This document shows, one piece after another, positions 21,415-28,082 of a stretch of 28,637 nucleotides of DNA; positions within the stretch are counted from its first letter, which is position 1; each line of letters opens with the position of its first letter. Source of the DNA: RFQD01 sp049314515 (GTDB lineage Bacteria; Actinomycetota; Actinomycetes; Actinomycetales; Microbacteriaceae); contig JBMOEY010000011.1 in the NCBI GenBank assembly GCA_049314515.1, positions 1 to 28,637 of the forward strand. The letters run 5' to 3'. The translations under genes were made by a program, and so were the position numbers. The notes beneath the pieces are model-generated. The model did no database searches and was not told where the DNA came from. It saw only the letters and a program-made list of their open reading frames with translations.

Positions 21415-23052
21415 ATGACAACCCGAGTGGGTATGCCCGCGGCAACAAGTGACTTGGTTGATGTGGTCGCCCTCGTAGAGGCCTACTACGACCAGGTTCC
21501 CGACGTCTCCCGGGCGCACGAACGTGTGGCTTTCGGCACATCGGGTCATCGCGGGTCCTCGTTTAATCGAAGCTTCAATGAAACTCACATCCTTGCCATC
21601 ACGCAGGCCATTTGCGAGTACCGAGCCCAGCAGGGAATCACGGGACCCTTGTTCATTGGCGCGGACACGCATGCGCTGTCGCGGCCGGCTCAGACGACGG
21701 CCCTCGAAGTTTTGGTCGCAAATGGCGTCGACGTCGTGATGGATGCGCGAGATGGATTCACGCCGACACCGGCCATTTCGCACGCCATTCTGCGGCACAA
21801 CGCACGTTCCTCCGGCAACGAGTCGGGCGGCGGGCATCTCGCCGACGGCATCGTCGTCACGCCCAGCCACAACCCGCCTGGCGACGGGGGATTCAAGTAC
21901 AACCCTCCCCATGGCGGACCGGCCGATTCCGACGCCACGAACGCGATTGCCGAGCGAGCAAATGAGATTATCGATGGCGGGCTTGCCGATGTGCGCCGAA
22001 CCGACCCCGAAGGACTGGTGCGCACGTACGACTTTTTGACCGAGTACGTCAACGACCTGCGCAACGTCATCGACATGGACGCGATTGCGCGAGCGGGGGT
22101 GCGCATTGGCGCGGACCCGATGGGGGGAGCATCCGTCGCCTACTGGGACGAAATTGGTCGCACGTATGGCCTCGACCTGACGGTCGTGAACCCCGATGTG
22201 GACCCACAGTGGGCATTTATGACACTCGATTGGGACGGCAAGATTCGAATGGATCCGTCAAGCCCGAACGCGATGGCCTCGCTGATTGGCAAACGCCACG
22301 ACTTTGACCTGCTCACGGGCAACGATGCCGACGCTGATCGACACGGCATTGTCACTCCCGATGCGGGGCTCATGAACCCGAATCACTTCTTGGCCGTCGC
22401 GATTGAGTACCTGTTTACACATCGTCCCGAGTGGCGGGCGGATGCACGCGTGGGCAAGACGATGGTGTCGTCGAGCATGATCAACCACGTGGTCACCGCA
22501 CTGGGTCGGCAACTGTGGGAAGTGCCCGTGGGATTCAAGTGGTTTGTTCCCTGTCTCGTGGACGGCTCGGTGGGTTTCGGCGGCGAAGAAAGCGCGGGTG
22601 CCTCCTTTTTGCGATTCGACGGAACGGTCTGGACCACAGACAAAGACGGAATTCTGTTGTGCCTCCTGGCCGCTGAAATTCTTAGTGTGACGGGCACAAC
22701 ACCGTCGACGCGCTATCGCGAGTTGGTCAAACGTTTCGGTGACTCGGCGTACGAGCGAGTGGATGCTCCCGCCACCCGAGAACAAAAGGCCAGGCTCGGC
22801 AAACTCGACGCGTCGTCCATCACCGCAACCGAACTCGCCGGCGACCCGATTACCGCCACGCTGACTCACGCGCCGGGCAACGGAGCCGCTTTCGGCGGTC
22901 TCAAGGTGCAGACCGAGTTCGCGTGGTTTGCCGCTCGACCATCGGGCACCGAAGACGTCTACAAGATTTATGCGGAGTCGTTTCGCTCACCCGAGCACTT
23001 GACGTTGGTTCAAGCGGAGGCAAAGCGCATCGTTGATGCCGCGCTGAGCTGA
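21415..23052 (+). CDS. pgm: Alpha-D-glucose-phosphate-specific phosphoglucomutase
   Basis: A 545-residue enzyme interconverting glucose 1-phosphate and glucose 6-phosphate through a phosphoserine. The catalytic loop is VVTPSHNPPGDGG with Ser151. The Mg site is DADADRHG (Asp304, Asp306, Asp308). The sugar loop is GGEESAG (389-395) and the phosphate loop RPSGTE (508-513). Length fits the bacterial glucose-specific PgmA type. ATG 21415 opens the conserved N-terminus; a much longer in-frame extension overlapping pheA is discarded. No ribosome site is visible. It connects central carbon flux to glycogen and UDP-glucose for wall polymers. A 15-bp tandem repeat spans its stop codon. Confidence 0.95.
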   Translation: MTTRVGMPAATSDLVDVVALVEAYYDQVPDVSRAHERVAFGTSGHRGSSFNRSFNETHILAITQAICEYRAQQGITGPLFIGADTHALSRPAQTTALEVLVANGVDVVMDARDGFTPTPAISHAILRHNARSSGNESGGGHLADGIVVTPSHNPPGDGGFKYNPPHGGPADSDATNAIAERANEIIDGGLADVRRTDPEGLVRTYDFLTEYVNDLRNVIDMDAIARAGVRIGADPMGGASVAYWDEIGRTYGLDLTVVNPDVDPQWAFMTLDWDGKIRMDPSSPNAMASLIGKRHDFDLLTGNDADADRHGIVTPDAGLMNPNHFLAVAIEYLFTHRPEWRADARVGKTMVSSSMINHVVTALGRQLWEVPVGFKWFVPCLVDGSVGFGGEESAGASFLRFDGTVWTTDKDGILLCLLAAEILSVTGTTPSTRYRELVKRFGDSAYERVDAPATREQKARLGKLDASSITATELAGDPITATLTHAPGNGAAFGGLKVQTEFAWFAARPSGTEDVYKIYAESFRSPEHLTLVQAEAKRIVDAALS

Positions 23053-23088
23053 CCGCGCCTGAGTTGACCGCACCTGAGTTGACCGCGC
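23044..23088. repeat. Three tandem 15-bp repeats across the pgm stop codon
   Basis: The unit CTGAG(C/T)TGACCGC(G/A)C occurs three times in a row (23044-23058, 23059-23073, 23074-23088). The pgm TGA lies in the first unit, and each later unit keeps the same in-frame TGA. Confidence 0.8.
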
Positions 23089-23096
23089 ACTGGCTT

Positions 23097-23909
23097 CTAG
23101 CCCTGGTCGGGGTAGCGGGGAGCGGGCTCCAACCCGAAGAAGTCCTCGAGCGTGGGCGTTCCCGTGTTATGCATTTCGGCCGCTAAATCCGGGCCCACGT
23201 AGCGGTAATGCCACGGTTCAAACTCGTACCCGGTGGTATCGATGTAGCCGTTGGGGTAGCGCAAAATGAAGCCGTATTTCCAGGCGTTCGCGGCGAGCCA
23301 CTGTCCGGCTGGCATGTCGGCAAAGCACGCCTGAACCGCGCATTGGCCCGATATGTCGCCGATATCGGCGGCGAGTCCGGTCTGATGCTCGCTGAAGCCC
23401 GGACGAGCGGTCAGCGTATCGTCACCGGCATAAATGCCCGCCTGCGTGTCGTAACTGCGGTACACACTTTGCAGCATCATCTCGCCGCCTGTCTCGGCCG
23501 TGTAGGCGGCAAACATCACAGTGATGGCGTCCGCTGCCTCGGTTCGTAGCGTCGGGGCAAACGCAAACGGCACGGGAGCATCACTCAGCGGACTCGGCAC
23601 ATACATCTGGTCAGCAAGCGGACGGTGCTTATTCACAACGACCCACAAACTCGAGGGATCGTCAATCGAAAAGGCTTGCTTGTTAAAGCTGGCCGGTGTG
23701 GGGGTGGGGGTGGGTGTCGGGGTTGGTGTCCGGGTGGTCGAATGCGTCGGGGGCTTCGACGCGGGGCGGGCCGTGAGGCTACCCGCGTTCGAACCCACGA
23801 CCAGAACAGCCACAAGAACACCGACAATCGCGACCGCACCCGCGGCAATCCACCAGGTCGATGCGCGTTTCCAGATGGGCGTTTCCGGACGTTGAGCAGA
23901 AAAAGTCAC
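23097..23909 (-). CDS. VanY-type D-alanyl-D-alanine carboxypeptidase (M15B)
   Basis: A 270-residue membrane-anchored peptidase. A single helix (about 17-40) is followed by a Thr-Pro repeat linker (60-72) and a VanY domain. Zinc ligands are His175 and Asp182 in SEHQTGLAADIGD and His234 in EPWHYRYVG, with Glu231 as catalytic base. It probably trims the terminal D-Ala of peptidoglycan stems outside the membrane. GTG 23909 overlaps the stop of the HxlR regulator by four bases (GTGA), so translation is coupled. It converges with pgm. Glycopeptide resistance should not be inferred from VanY homology alone; many actinobacteria carry such housekeeping enzymes. Confidence 0.9.
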   Translation of the reverse strand: MTFSAQRPETPIWKRASTWWIAAGAVAIVGVLVAVLVVGSNAGSLTARPASKPPTHSTTRTPTPTPTPTPTPASFNKQAFSIDDPSSLWVVVNKHRPLADQMYVPSPLSDAPVPFAFAPTLRTEAADAITVMFAAYTAETGGEMMLQSVYRSYDTQAGIYAGDDTLTARPGFSEHQTGLAADIGDISGQCAVQACFADMPAGQWLAANAWKYGFILRYPNGYIDTTGYEFEPWHYRYVGPDLAAEMHNTGTPTLEDFFGLEPAPRYPDQG

Positions 23910-24349
23910 GGCGACATTCTCGCCGATGTAACTGCATGGTCGGCGACACTCGAGGTCACACCGCCAGCTGCGTCATAGTGTGCCCGGTTCTGGGCGATCT
24001 CGTCTTTGTGGTCGAACACCCACAGGGCCACCGCGATCAACGGCTCAAAAAGAGACCGACCCAGTTGCGTAACGACGTAGTCGACATGTCCGGGCACACC
24101 TACCCGAATCTCTCGCGCAACGAGGCCGTCGCGCTCGAGCTGTCGCAACGTCACCGTGAGCATTCGTCGAGATATTCCGGGAACGTTTTCGAGCAAATCG
24201 GTAAATCGCTGCGGCTTGCGTGCCAGATGCGAGACGGTCAGCACGGCCCACTTATCGGCGACGCGATTCAGGATGCTCAGGGCAAGTTCCCGTTCGGGCC
24301 CCCGAAACACGGCGCGCACGTCATCGCGACGCTCGTGATTGACCGGCAT
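23906..24349 (-). CDS. HxlR-family winged-helix transcriptional regulator
   Basis: A 147-residue DNA-binding protein. The core follows the HxlR pattern: ILNRVADKWAVLTVSHL, RFTDLLENVPGISRRMLTVTLRQLERDGLVAR (recognition helix and turn), then a wing (VPGHVDYVVTQLGRSL) and a C-terminal dimer helix. ATG 24349 is preferred; no ribosome site is present, but TAAAGT lies at -13 to -8, so the mRNA is probably leaderless. A GTG six codons upstream is the alternative. It is divergent from the DHA2 exporter gene with 54 bases between starts, and translationally coupled to the VanY gene. Control of both directions through the AGTTACT repeats is the likely job, by analogy with HxlR-exporter pairs; the inducer is unknown. 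Confidence 0.9.
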   Translation of the reverse strand: MPVNHERRDDVRAVFRGPERELALSILNRVADKWAVLTVSHLARKPQRFTDLLENVPGISRRMLTVTLRQLERDGLVAREIRVGVPGHVDYVVTQLGRSLFEPLIAVALWVFDHKDEIAQNRAHYDAAGGVTSSVADHAVTSARMSP

Positions 24350-24352
24350 GAC

Positions 24353-24388
24353 AGTTACTTTACACAACCGGAGTTACTAAAAGTTACT
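24353..24388. promoter_or_regulatory. Putative HxlR operator: three AGTTACT direct repeats
   Basis: AGTTACT occurs at 24353-24359, 24372-24378 and 24382-24388. The spacings of 19 and 10 bases put them on roughly one face of the helix. The first overlaps the -10 region of the regulator gene (TAAAGT, 24357-24362) and the last lies just upstream of the exporter -10-like box, so occupancy could affect both genes. Confidence 0.55.
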
Positions 24389-24390
24389 GC

Positions 24391-24396
24391 TAACGT
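24391..24396 (+). promoter_or_regulatory. -10-like box for the leaderless exporter gene
   Basis: TAACGT lies at -13 to -8 of ATG 24404 and no ribosome site precedes that ATG. The match to consensus is modest. Confidence 0.35.
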
Positions 24397-24403
24397 AGAG
24401 TCC

Positions 24404-26248
24404 ATGTCTGCACGCACAGCTCCAAACGCCGTCGTCCCCGTGATGTCAAAACGCGAGATTTTGCTCGTCATGATTGGCCTGATGTCGGGGATGTTCCTCT
24501 CCGCGCTCGACCAAACCGTCGTGAGCACGTCGATGCGCACCATCGCCGACGACCTCAACGGAATGGCCCTTCAGGCGTGGGTCACCACTGCCTACATGAT
24601 CATGTCGACCATCTCGACACCGATTTATGGAAAGCTCAGCGACATCTTCGGTCGCCGACTCCTCTTCATCATCGCAATCGTCATCTTCCTGGCCGGGTCA
24701 CTCATGGCCGGAGCGGCGATGGACATGTACCAACTCGCTATCTACCGAGCGATTCAGGGCCTTGGCGCCGGTGGTCTCATGGCTCTCCCGCTCGCCATCA
24801 TGGGCGACATGCTCGCTCCGCGGGAGCGAGCCAAATACCAAGGCTTCTTCCTCGGGGTGTTCGGCATCTCGAGCGTCATCGGTCCGCTCATCGGTGGGCT
24901 CCTGTCGGGAACCCCTGAGATTCTGTGGCTTGCCGGTTGGCGCTGGGTTTTCCTCATCAACCTGCCGATCGGAATCATTGCTCTGGCCGTGGTCTTGCGC
25001 TTCCTGCACCTGCCACGCCACCCGCGCGCGGTCCGAATCGACTGGTGGGGTGCCGCAACCGTCATCATCGCCACCGTTCCGCTTCTCGTCGTGGCCGAGC
25101 AGGGACGCGAGTGGGGCTGGGGGTCGCCCGGTGCGCTGCTGTGTTACGTGCTCGGACTCGCCGGTGCGATTGCCTTCGTGTTTATCGAACGGCACATGGG
25201 TGACGACGCGCTCATTCCCTTGAAGCTGTTCAAGTCGAGCACGTTCTCGATGTCGACAATCCTGGGCGTATTCGTCGGCTTTGGCATGTTCGGCGGCCTT
25301 ATGACCATTCCGCTCTGGCTCCAGCTGGTCAAGGGTGCCACCCCCACCGAGAGCGGCTTCCTCATGCTGCCCATGATTCTGGGGTTGATGACCGCAAGTA
25401 TTGTCTCGGGCCAACTGATGGCTCGAACCGGTAGTTATAAGTGGTTCCCTCGCACAGGCACGCTCTTCATGATGATTGGCTTCTACCTCATGACGTTCCT
25501 CACCTACGAGTCGCCCCTGTGGTACGTGATGGTTGCGATGTTCGCGCTCGGATTGGGTCTCGGCCAGCTGCTCCAAACGCTCACGGTCGCCAGCCAGAAC
25601 TCCGTCGGCTCGCGCGACATGGGTGTGGCCACGAGTTCCTCCACGTTCTTCCGTTCCATGGGTGGAACTGCGGGAACCGCGATCCTCTTCTCGGTGCTGT
25701 TTGCCGAAATTCCGAATCGCCTCAAGGACGCCTTCACCGATCCGGCACTCCTTAACCCGCTGCAAGCGGCGATGAAGACCACCGCGATTGCACTCCAAAC
25801 CGACCCCGCGTCGGTGAACCCCAACGACAAGCAAATCTTTGACCTGCTTTCCTCGGGCAACACGGCCGCCATCGGCGACTCCCTCAACGGAGACACGTCG
25901 TTCCTGACCGGCGCAAGCCCGGCATTAGCCGATCCGTTCTTGGTTGGCTTCTCCAACGCCGTCGTGTCGGTCTACTGGATTGGTCTCGCGGTCGTGTCCG
26001 TTGCGTTCGTGCTCAGCTGGTTCCTCAAGGCCACTCCGCTTCGCCAGAAGTCCGCCATGCAGGAAGCCGCAGATGACAATGCGGCCATGATGGCCGAACG
26101 GGCTGCCGAAATGACCGGCGCAATGGTTAGCGTCGGGATGGAAGCCGAGGTCATCCAGGCCGAAAACGAAGCGGATGCCGCGAGCGCTACGAAAGCTTCT
26201 GCGCCAAAGCGCGCACCGAAGCAGCCACCGGCGTCGAAGAAGGCGTAA
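24404..26248 (+). CDS. DHA2-family (EmrB/QacA type) MFS drug exporter
   Basis: A 614-residue proton-coupled efflux transporter. The N-terminal FLSALDQTVVSTSMRTIADDL (motif D1-like), GKLSDIFGRR (motif A, 76-85), RAIQGLGAGGLMAL (motif B) and GVFGISSVIGPLIGG (motif C, antiporter signature) place it in the 14-helix DHA2 branch. ATG 24404 is the start; a long in-frame extension through the regulator region is discarded. After the last helix a 75-residue cytoplasmic tail rich in Ala, Glu and Lys ends in PKRAPKQPPASKKA. The gene overlaps the convergent PPOX gene by 62 bases. The divergent HxlR gene suggests drug- or toxin-responsive control; the substrate is unknown. Confidence 0.93.
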   Translation: MSARTAPNAVVPVMSKREILLVMIGLMSGMFLSALDQTVVSTSMRTIADDLNGMALQAWVTTAYMIMSTISTPIYGKLSDIFGRRLLFIIAIVIFLAGSLMAGAAMDMYQLAIYRAIQGLGAGGLMALPLAIMGDMLAPRERAKYQGFFLGVFGISSVIGPLIGGLLSGTPEILWLAGWRWVFLINLPIGIIALAVVLRFLHLPRHPRAVRIDWWGAATVIIATVPLLVVAEQGREWGWGSPGALLCYVLGLAGAIAFVFIERHMGDDALIPLKLFKSSTFSMSTILGVFVGFGMFGGLMTIPLWLQLVKGATPTESGFLMLPMILGLMTASIVSGQLMARTGSYKWFPRTGTLFMMIGFYLMTFLTYESPLWYVMVAMFALGLGLGQLLQTLTVASQNSVGSRDMGVATSSSTFFRSMGGTAGTAILFSVLFAEIPNRLKDAFTDPALLNPLQAAMKTTAIALQTDPASVNPNDKQIFDLLSSGNTAAIGDSLNGDTSFLTGASPALADPFLVGFSNAVVSVYWIGLAVVSVAFVLSWFLKATPLRQKSAMQEAADDNAAMMAERAAEMTGAMVSVGMEAEVIQAENEADAASATKASAPKRAPKQPPASKKA

Positions 26249-26849
26249 GTTCCGAGGTTTCGGGTTCGCCCGCGACAGTTCTCAACGGTAAGACCCCTGC
26301 CCAGATGGTGCGGGGGTCTCCGTCATTGACCTCTTCATCGGGCATCTTGTTGTTGATCTTTACGCTCACCTCGGTCAACGGAACGCGCAACACGAGCGTG
26401 GCCGCGAGCTCCTTCGACTTGTGCGGACGAACCTCGCTCGCACGACCGGGCATGAGGTGCTCGGTGATGATGTGCAGGGCATCCTCTTTGTCAACATTGT
26501 CAACGATGGATGCGCACCCACGAATCATGGCCGAGCGATAGTTCATCGAGCTGTCGAAGCCGCTGCGCGCGTACACCAGTCCGTCGAGGTGTGTCACCGT
26601 GATGGCCAACGGTCGACCATCGGACATCTCGCGAAAAAACGGGCTCCCCGTCGAGCCGTGGATGAGCATCGAATCGCCGTCGCGCCCAAATCCGACGGGC
26701 AAGACAATGGGTTCGCCGTCACGAACGAAACCAACGTGCGCTAGGACCGCGGAATCGAGGAGGGCGTTGAGAGCATCCCGATCGAAAACCTGGCGGTCAT
26801 TTAATCGTGTGATGCGGGTGCGCGGGGAGTCGGGAAGATCTGAACTCAT
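26187..26849 (-). CDS. PPOX-family FMN-binding split-barrel protein
   Basis: A protein of about 220 residues of the pyridoxamine 5'-phosphate oxidase-like superfamily (Pyridox_ox_2-type). It shows LLDSAVLAHVGFVRDGEPIVLPVGFGRDGDSMLIHGSTGS, the usual N-terminal barrel strands, and later R-S-x-M-I-R-G and VSVKINNKMPDE. Members bind FMN, F420 or heme and reduce small molecules; which one is not clear here. ATG 26849 is chosen, though GTG 26855, only three bases after the methyltransferase stop, is equally possible; both imply coupling to the upstream gene. The 3' end overlaps the exporter gene by 62 bases on the opposite strand. A hairpin at 26291-26319 lies in the coding region. Confidence 0.85.
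   Translation of the reverse strand: MSSDLPDSPRTRITRLNDRQVFDRDALNALLDSAVLAHVGFVRDGEPIVLPVGFGRDGDSMLIHGSTGSPFFREMSDGRPLAITVTHLDGLVYARSGFDSSMNYRSAMIRGCASIVDNVDKEDALHIITEHLMPGRASEVRPHKSKELAATLVLRVPLTEVSVKINNKMPDEEVNDGDPRTIWAGVLPLRTVAGEPETSELTPSSTPVAASVRALAQKLS
26291..26319 (+). terminator. Possible exporter terminator inside the convergent PPOX gene
   Basis: AGACCCC(T)GC (26291-26300) pairs with GCGGGGGTCT (26310-26319), one mismatch. It lies 43 bases past the exporter stop but within PPOX coding sequence. No U-tract follows, so its strength is doubtful. Confidence 0.35.
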
Positions 26850-26858
26850 CTCCACAGG

Positions 26859-27716
26859 TTAGTCGGCGCGAGTGAAATCCACGTCAATTGAGGCAAATCG
26901 CGTGCGCATGACGGCGAGCGCTTCGGGGTTTTCGTCGACGAGCGTAAAGGGGCGACCGAGCTCATGCGCGACGAAACCCGTTGTCCCGCTGCCGGCAAAG
27001 AAGTCGAGAACGCGGTCGCCCGGGTTCGACGAGGCGGCGATGATGCGCCGCAAGATTCCCTCAGGCTTTTGCGTGGGATACCCGGTCTTCTCTTTACCGG
27101 TAGGCGAGACAATCGTGTGCCACCACACGTCGGTCGGCATCTTGCCACGCGCCGCCTTTTCGGGGGTCACCAGACCCGGCGCCATGTAGGGCTCGCGCTC
27201 AACGTCTTCAGCGTTGAACGTGTACCTCGCGGGATCTTTCACATACATCAGAATCGTGTCGTGCTTGGCGGGCCAGCGATTCTTTGGTTTGCCACCGAAG
27301 TCATACGCCCAGATGATCTCGTTGATAAACGATTCACGCCCAAAAATTGCGTCGAGAAGCACCTTGGCGTAGTGGGCTTCGCGGTAGTCAAGATGCAGAT
27401 ACAGCGTTCCCGTGGGTGACAGCACGCGCCAAGCTTCAATGAGTCGGGGCTCAAGAAATGACCAATAGTCGTCAAACCGATCGTCATAGCTTTTGAGGTC
27501 GGTACGGATACGCTCGTACGCGACGCCCTGAAAGCCCGCGTGACTGCGCGCGGGTGCGAGCGAAGCCCCCTGCCGGCAGGCCGTGGTCGTTGATCGCGAC
27601 TGAACGCGACCCGTGTTGAACGGAGGGTCAACGTAAATCAAGTCGACGGCGCCGTCGGCCATGCTCGCGAGCACGGCTAAGTTATCGCCTTCGATGACCC
27701 GATTCACCACGCTCAT
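26859..27716 (-). CDS. Solitary beta-class DNA methyltransferase (N4/N6 type)
   Basis: A 285-residue enzyme that would transfer methyl from S-adenosylmethionine to adenine N6 or cytosine N4 in DNA. Motif IV DPPFNTG is at 30-36 and motif I FAGSGTTG at 240-247. The order catalytic - target recognition - AdoMet binding defines the beta class (like CcrM and HinfI methylases). ATG 27716 gives the normal N-terminus MSVVNRVIEGDNL; a longer frame into the GNAT gene is discarded. No restriction endonuclease or specificity subunit is in the window, so it is solitary here. It is divergent from the GNAT gene by 27 bases and just upstream of the PPOX gene. The target site cannot be read from sequence. Confidence 0.9.
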   Translation of the reverse strand: MSVVNRVIEGDNLAVLASMADGAVDLIYVDPPFNTGRVQSRSTTTACRQGASLAPARSHAGFQGVAYERIRTDLKSYDDRFDDYWSFLEPRLIEAWRVLSPTGTLYLHLDYREAHYAKVLLDAIFGRESFINEIIWAYDFGGKPKNRWPAKHDTILMYVKDPARYTFNAEDVEREPYMAPGLVTPEKAARGKMPTDVWWHTIVSPTGKEKTGYPTQKPEGILRRIIAASSNPGDRVLDFFAGSGTTGFVAHELGRPFTLVDENPEALAVMRTRFASIDVDFTRAD

Positions 27717-27731
27717 AGTCTCTCGTATGCC

Positions 27732-27737
27732 TAGGCT
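27732..27737 (+). promoter_or_regulatory. -10 box for leaderless GNAT gene
   Basis: TAGGCT lies exactly at -12 to -7 of ATG 27744. There is no ribosome site. Confidence 0.45.
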
Positions 27738-27743
27738 GGCACC

Positions 27744-28082
27744 ATGCATACCGAAGTGGTTCACGAGACCGAAGCCGCGCGATACGTCATCCTCGTCGAC
27801 GACGTCGAAGGGGGCGAACTGACTTATGAGCTGCGAGGCGACGAAATCTTGTTTACCCACACATTCGTCGACCCGGTTCACCGCGGGCTCGGACTCGCCG
27901 CCATCCTCGTGCGCAGTGCCATCGACGACGTTCTGGCAACCAGCGAACGGCGGATCACGTCAGGCTGCTGGTATGTGACCGAGTGGCTCGGCAAGCACCC
28001 CAACTACGTTTCGGATGCGCGCTCGGGTGGCGTTGACGCGTTGACCGGCAACGCCTGCCGGATTGTGCCGGGCAAGAACTAG
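27744..28082 (+). CDS. Small GNAT-like N-acetyltransferase (Acetyltransf_CG type)
   Basis: A 112-residue protein of the short GCN5-related group. It has an E-G-G-E-L-T-Y strand, then FTHTFVDPVHRGLGLAAILVRSAIDD carrying the acetyl-CoA loop (R-G-L-G-L-A), then CWYVTEWLGKHPNY, where the family has a C-x-F/Y-V...W/I-x-x-H-P-E/N-Y end. A Gly/Ala-rich C-terminal extension of about 20 residues follows. No ribosome site; a -10 box lies at leaderless distance. Its TAG overlaps the stop of the convergent hydrolase by sharing CTAG. Substrate is unknown; these small enzymes are poorly characterised. Confidence 0.85.
   Translation: MHTEVVHETEAARYVILVDDVEGGELTYELRGDEILFTHTFVDPVHRGLGLAAILVRSAIDDVLATSERRITSGCWYVTEWLGKHPNYVSDARSGGVDALTGNACRIVPGKN

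Noticed and set aside
23097..23909. Vancomycin resistance cluster
   Set aside because: There is only a VanY-like carboxypeptidase; no VanH, VanA/B ligase, VanX or VanRS is present, and housekeeping VanY homologues are common.
24698..25834. 378-codon minus-strand frame inside the exporter gene
   Set aside because: It is highly charged shadow composition (His/Glu/Arg runs) opposite a clear 14-helix transporter, with no family resemblance.
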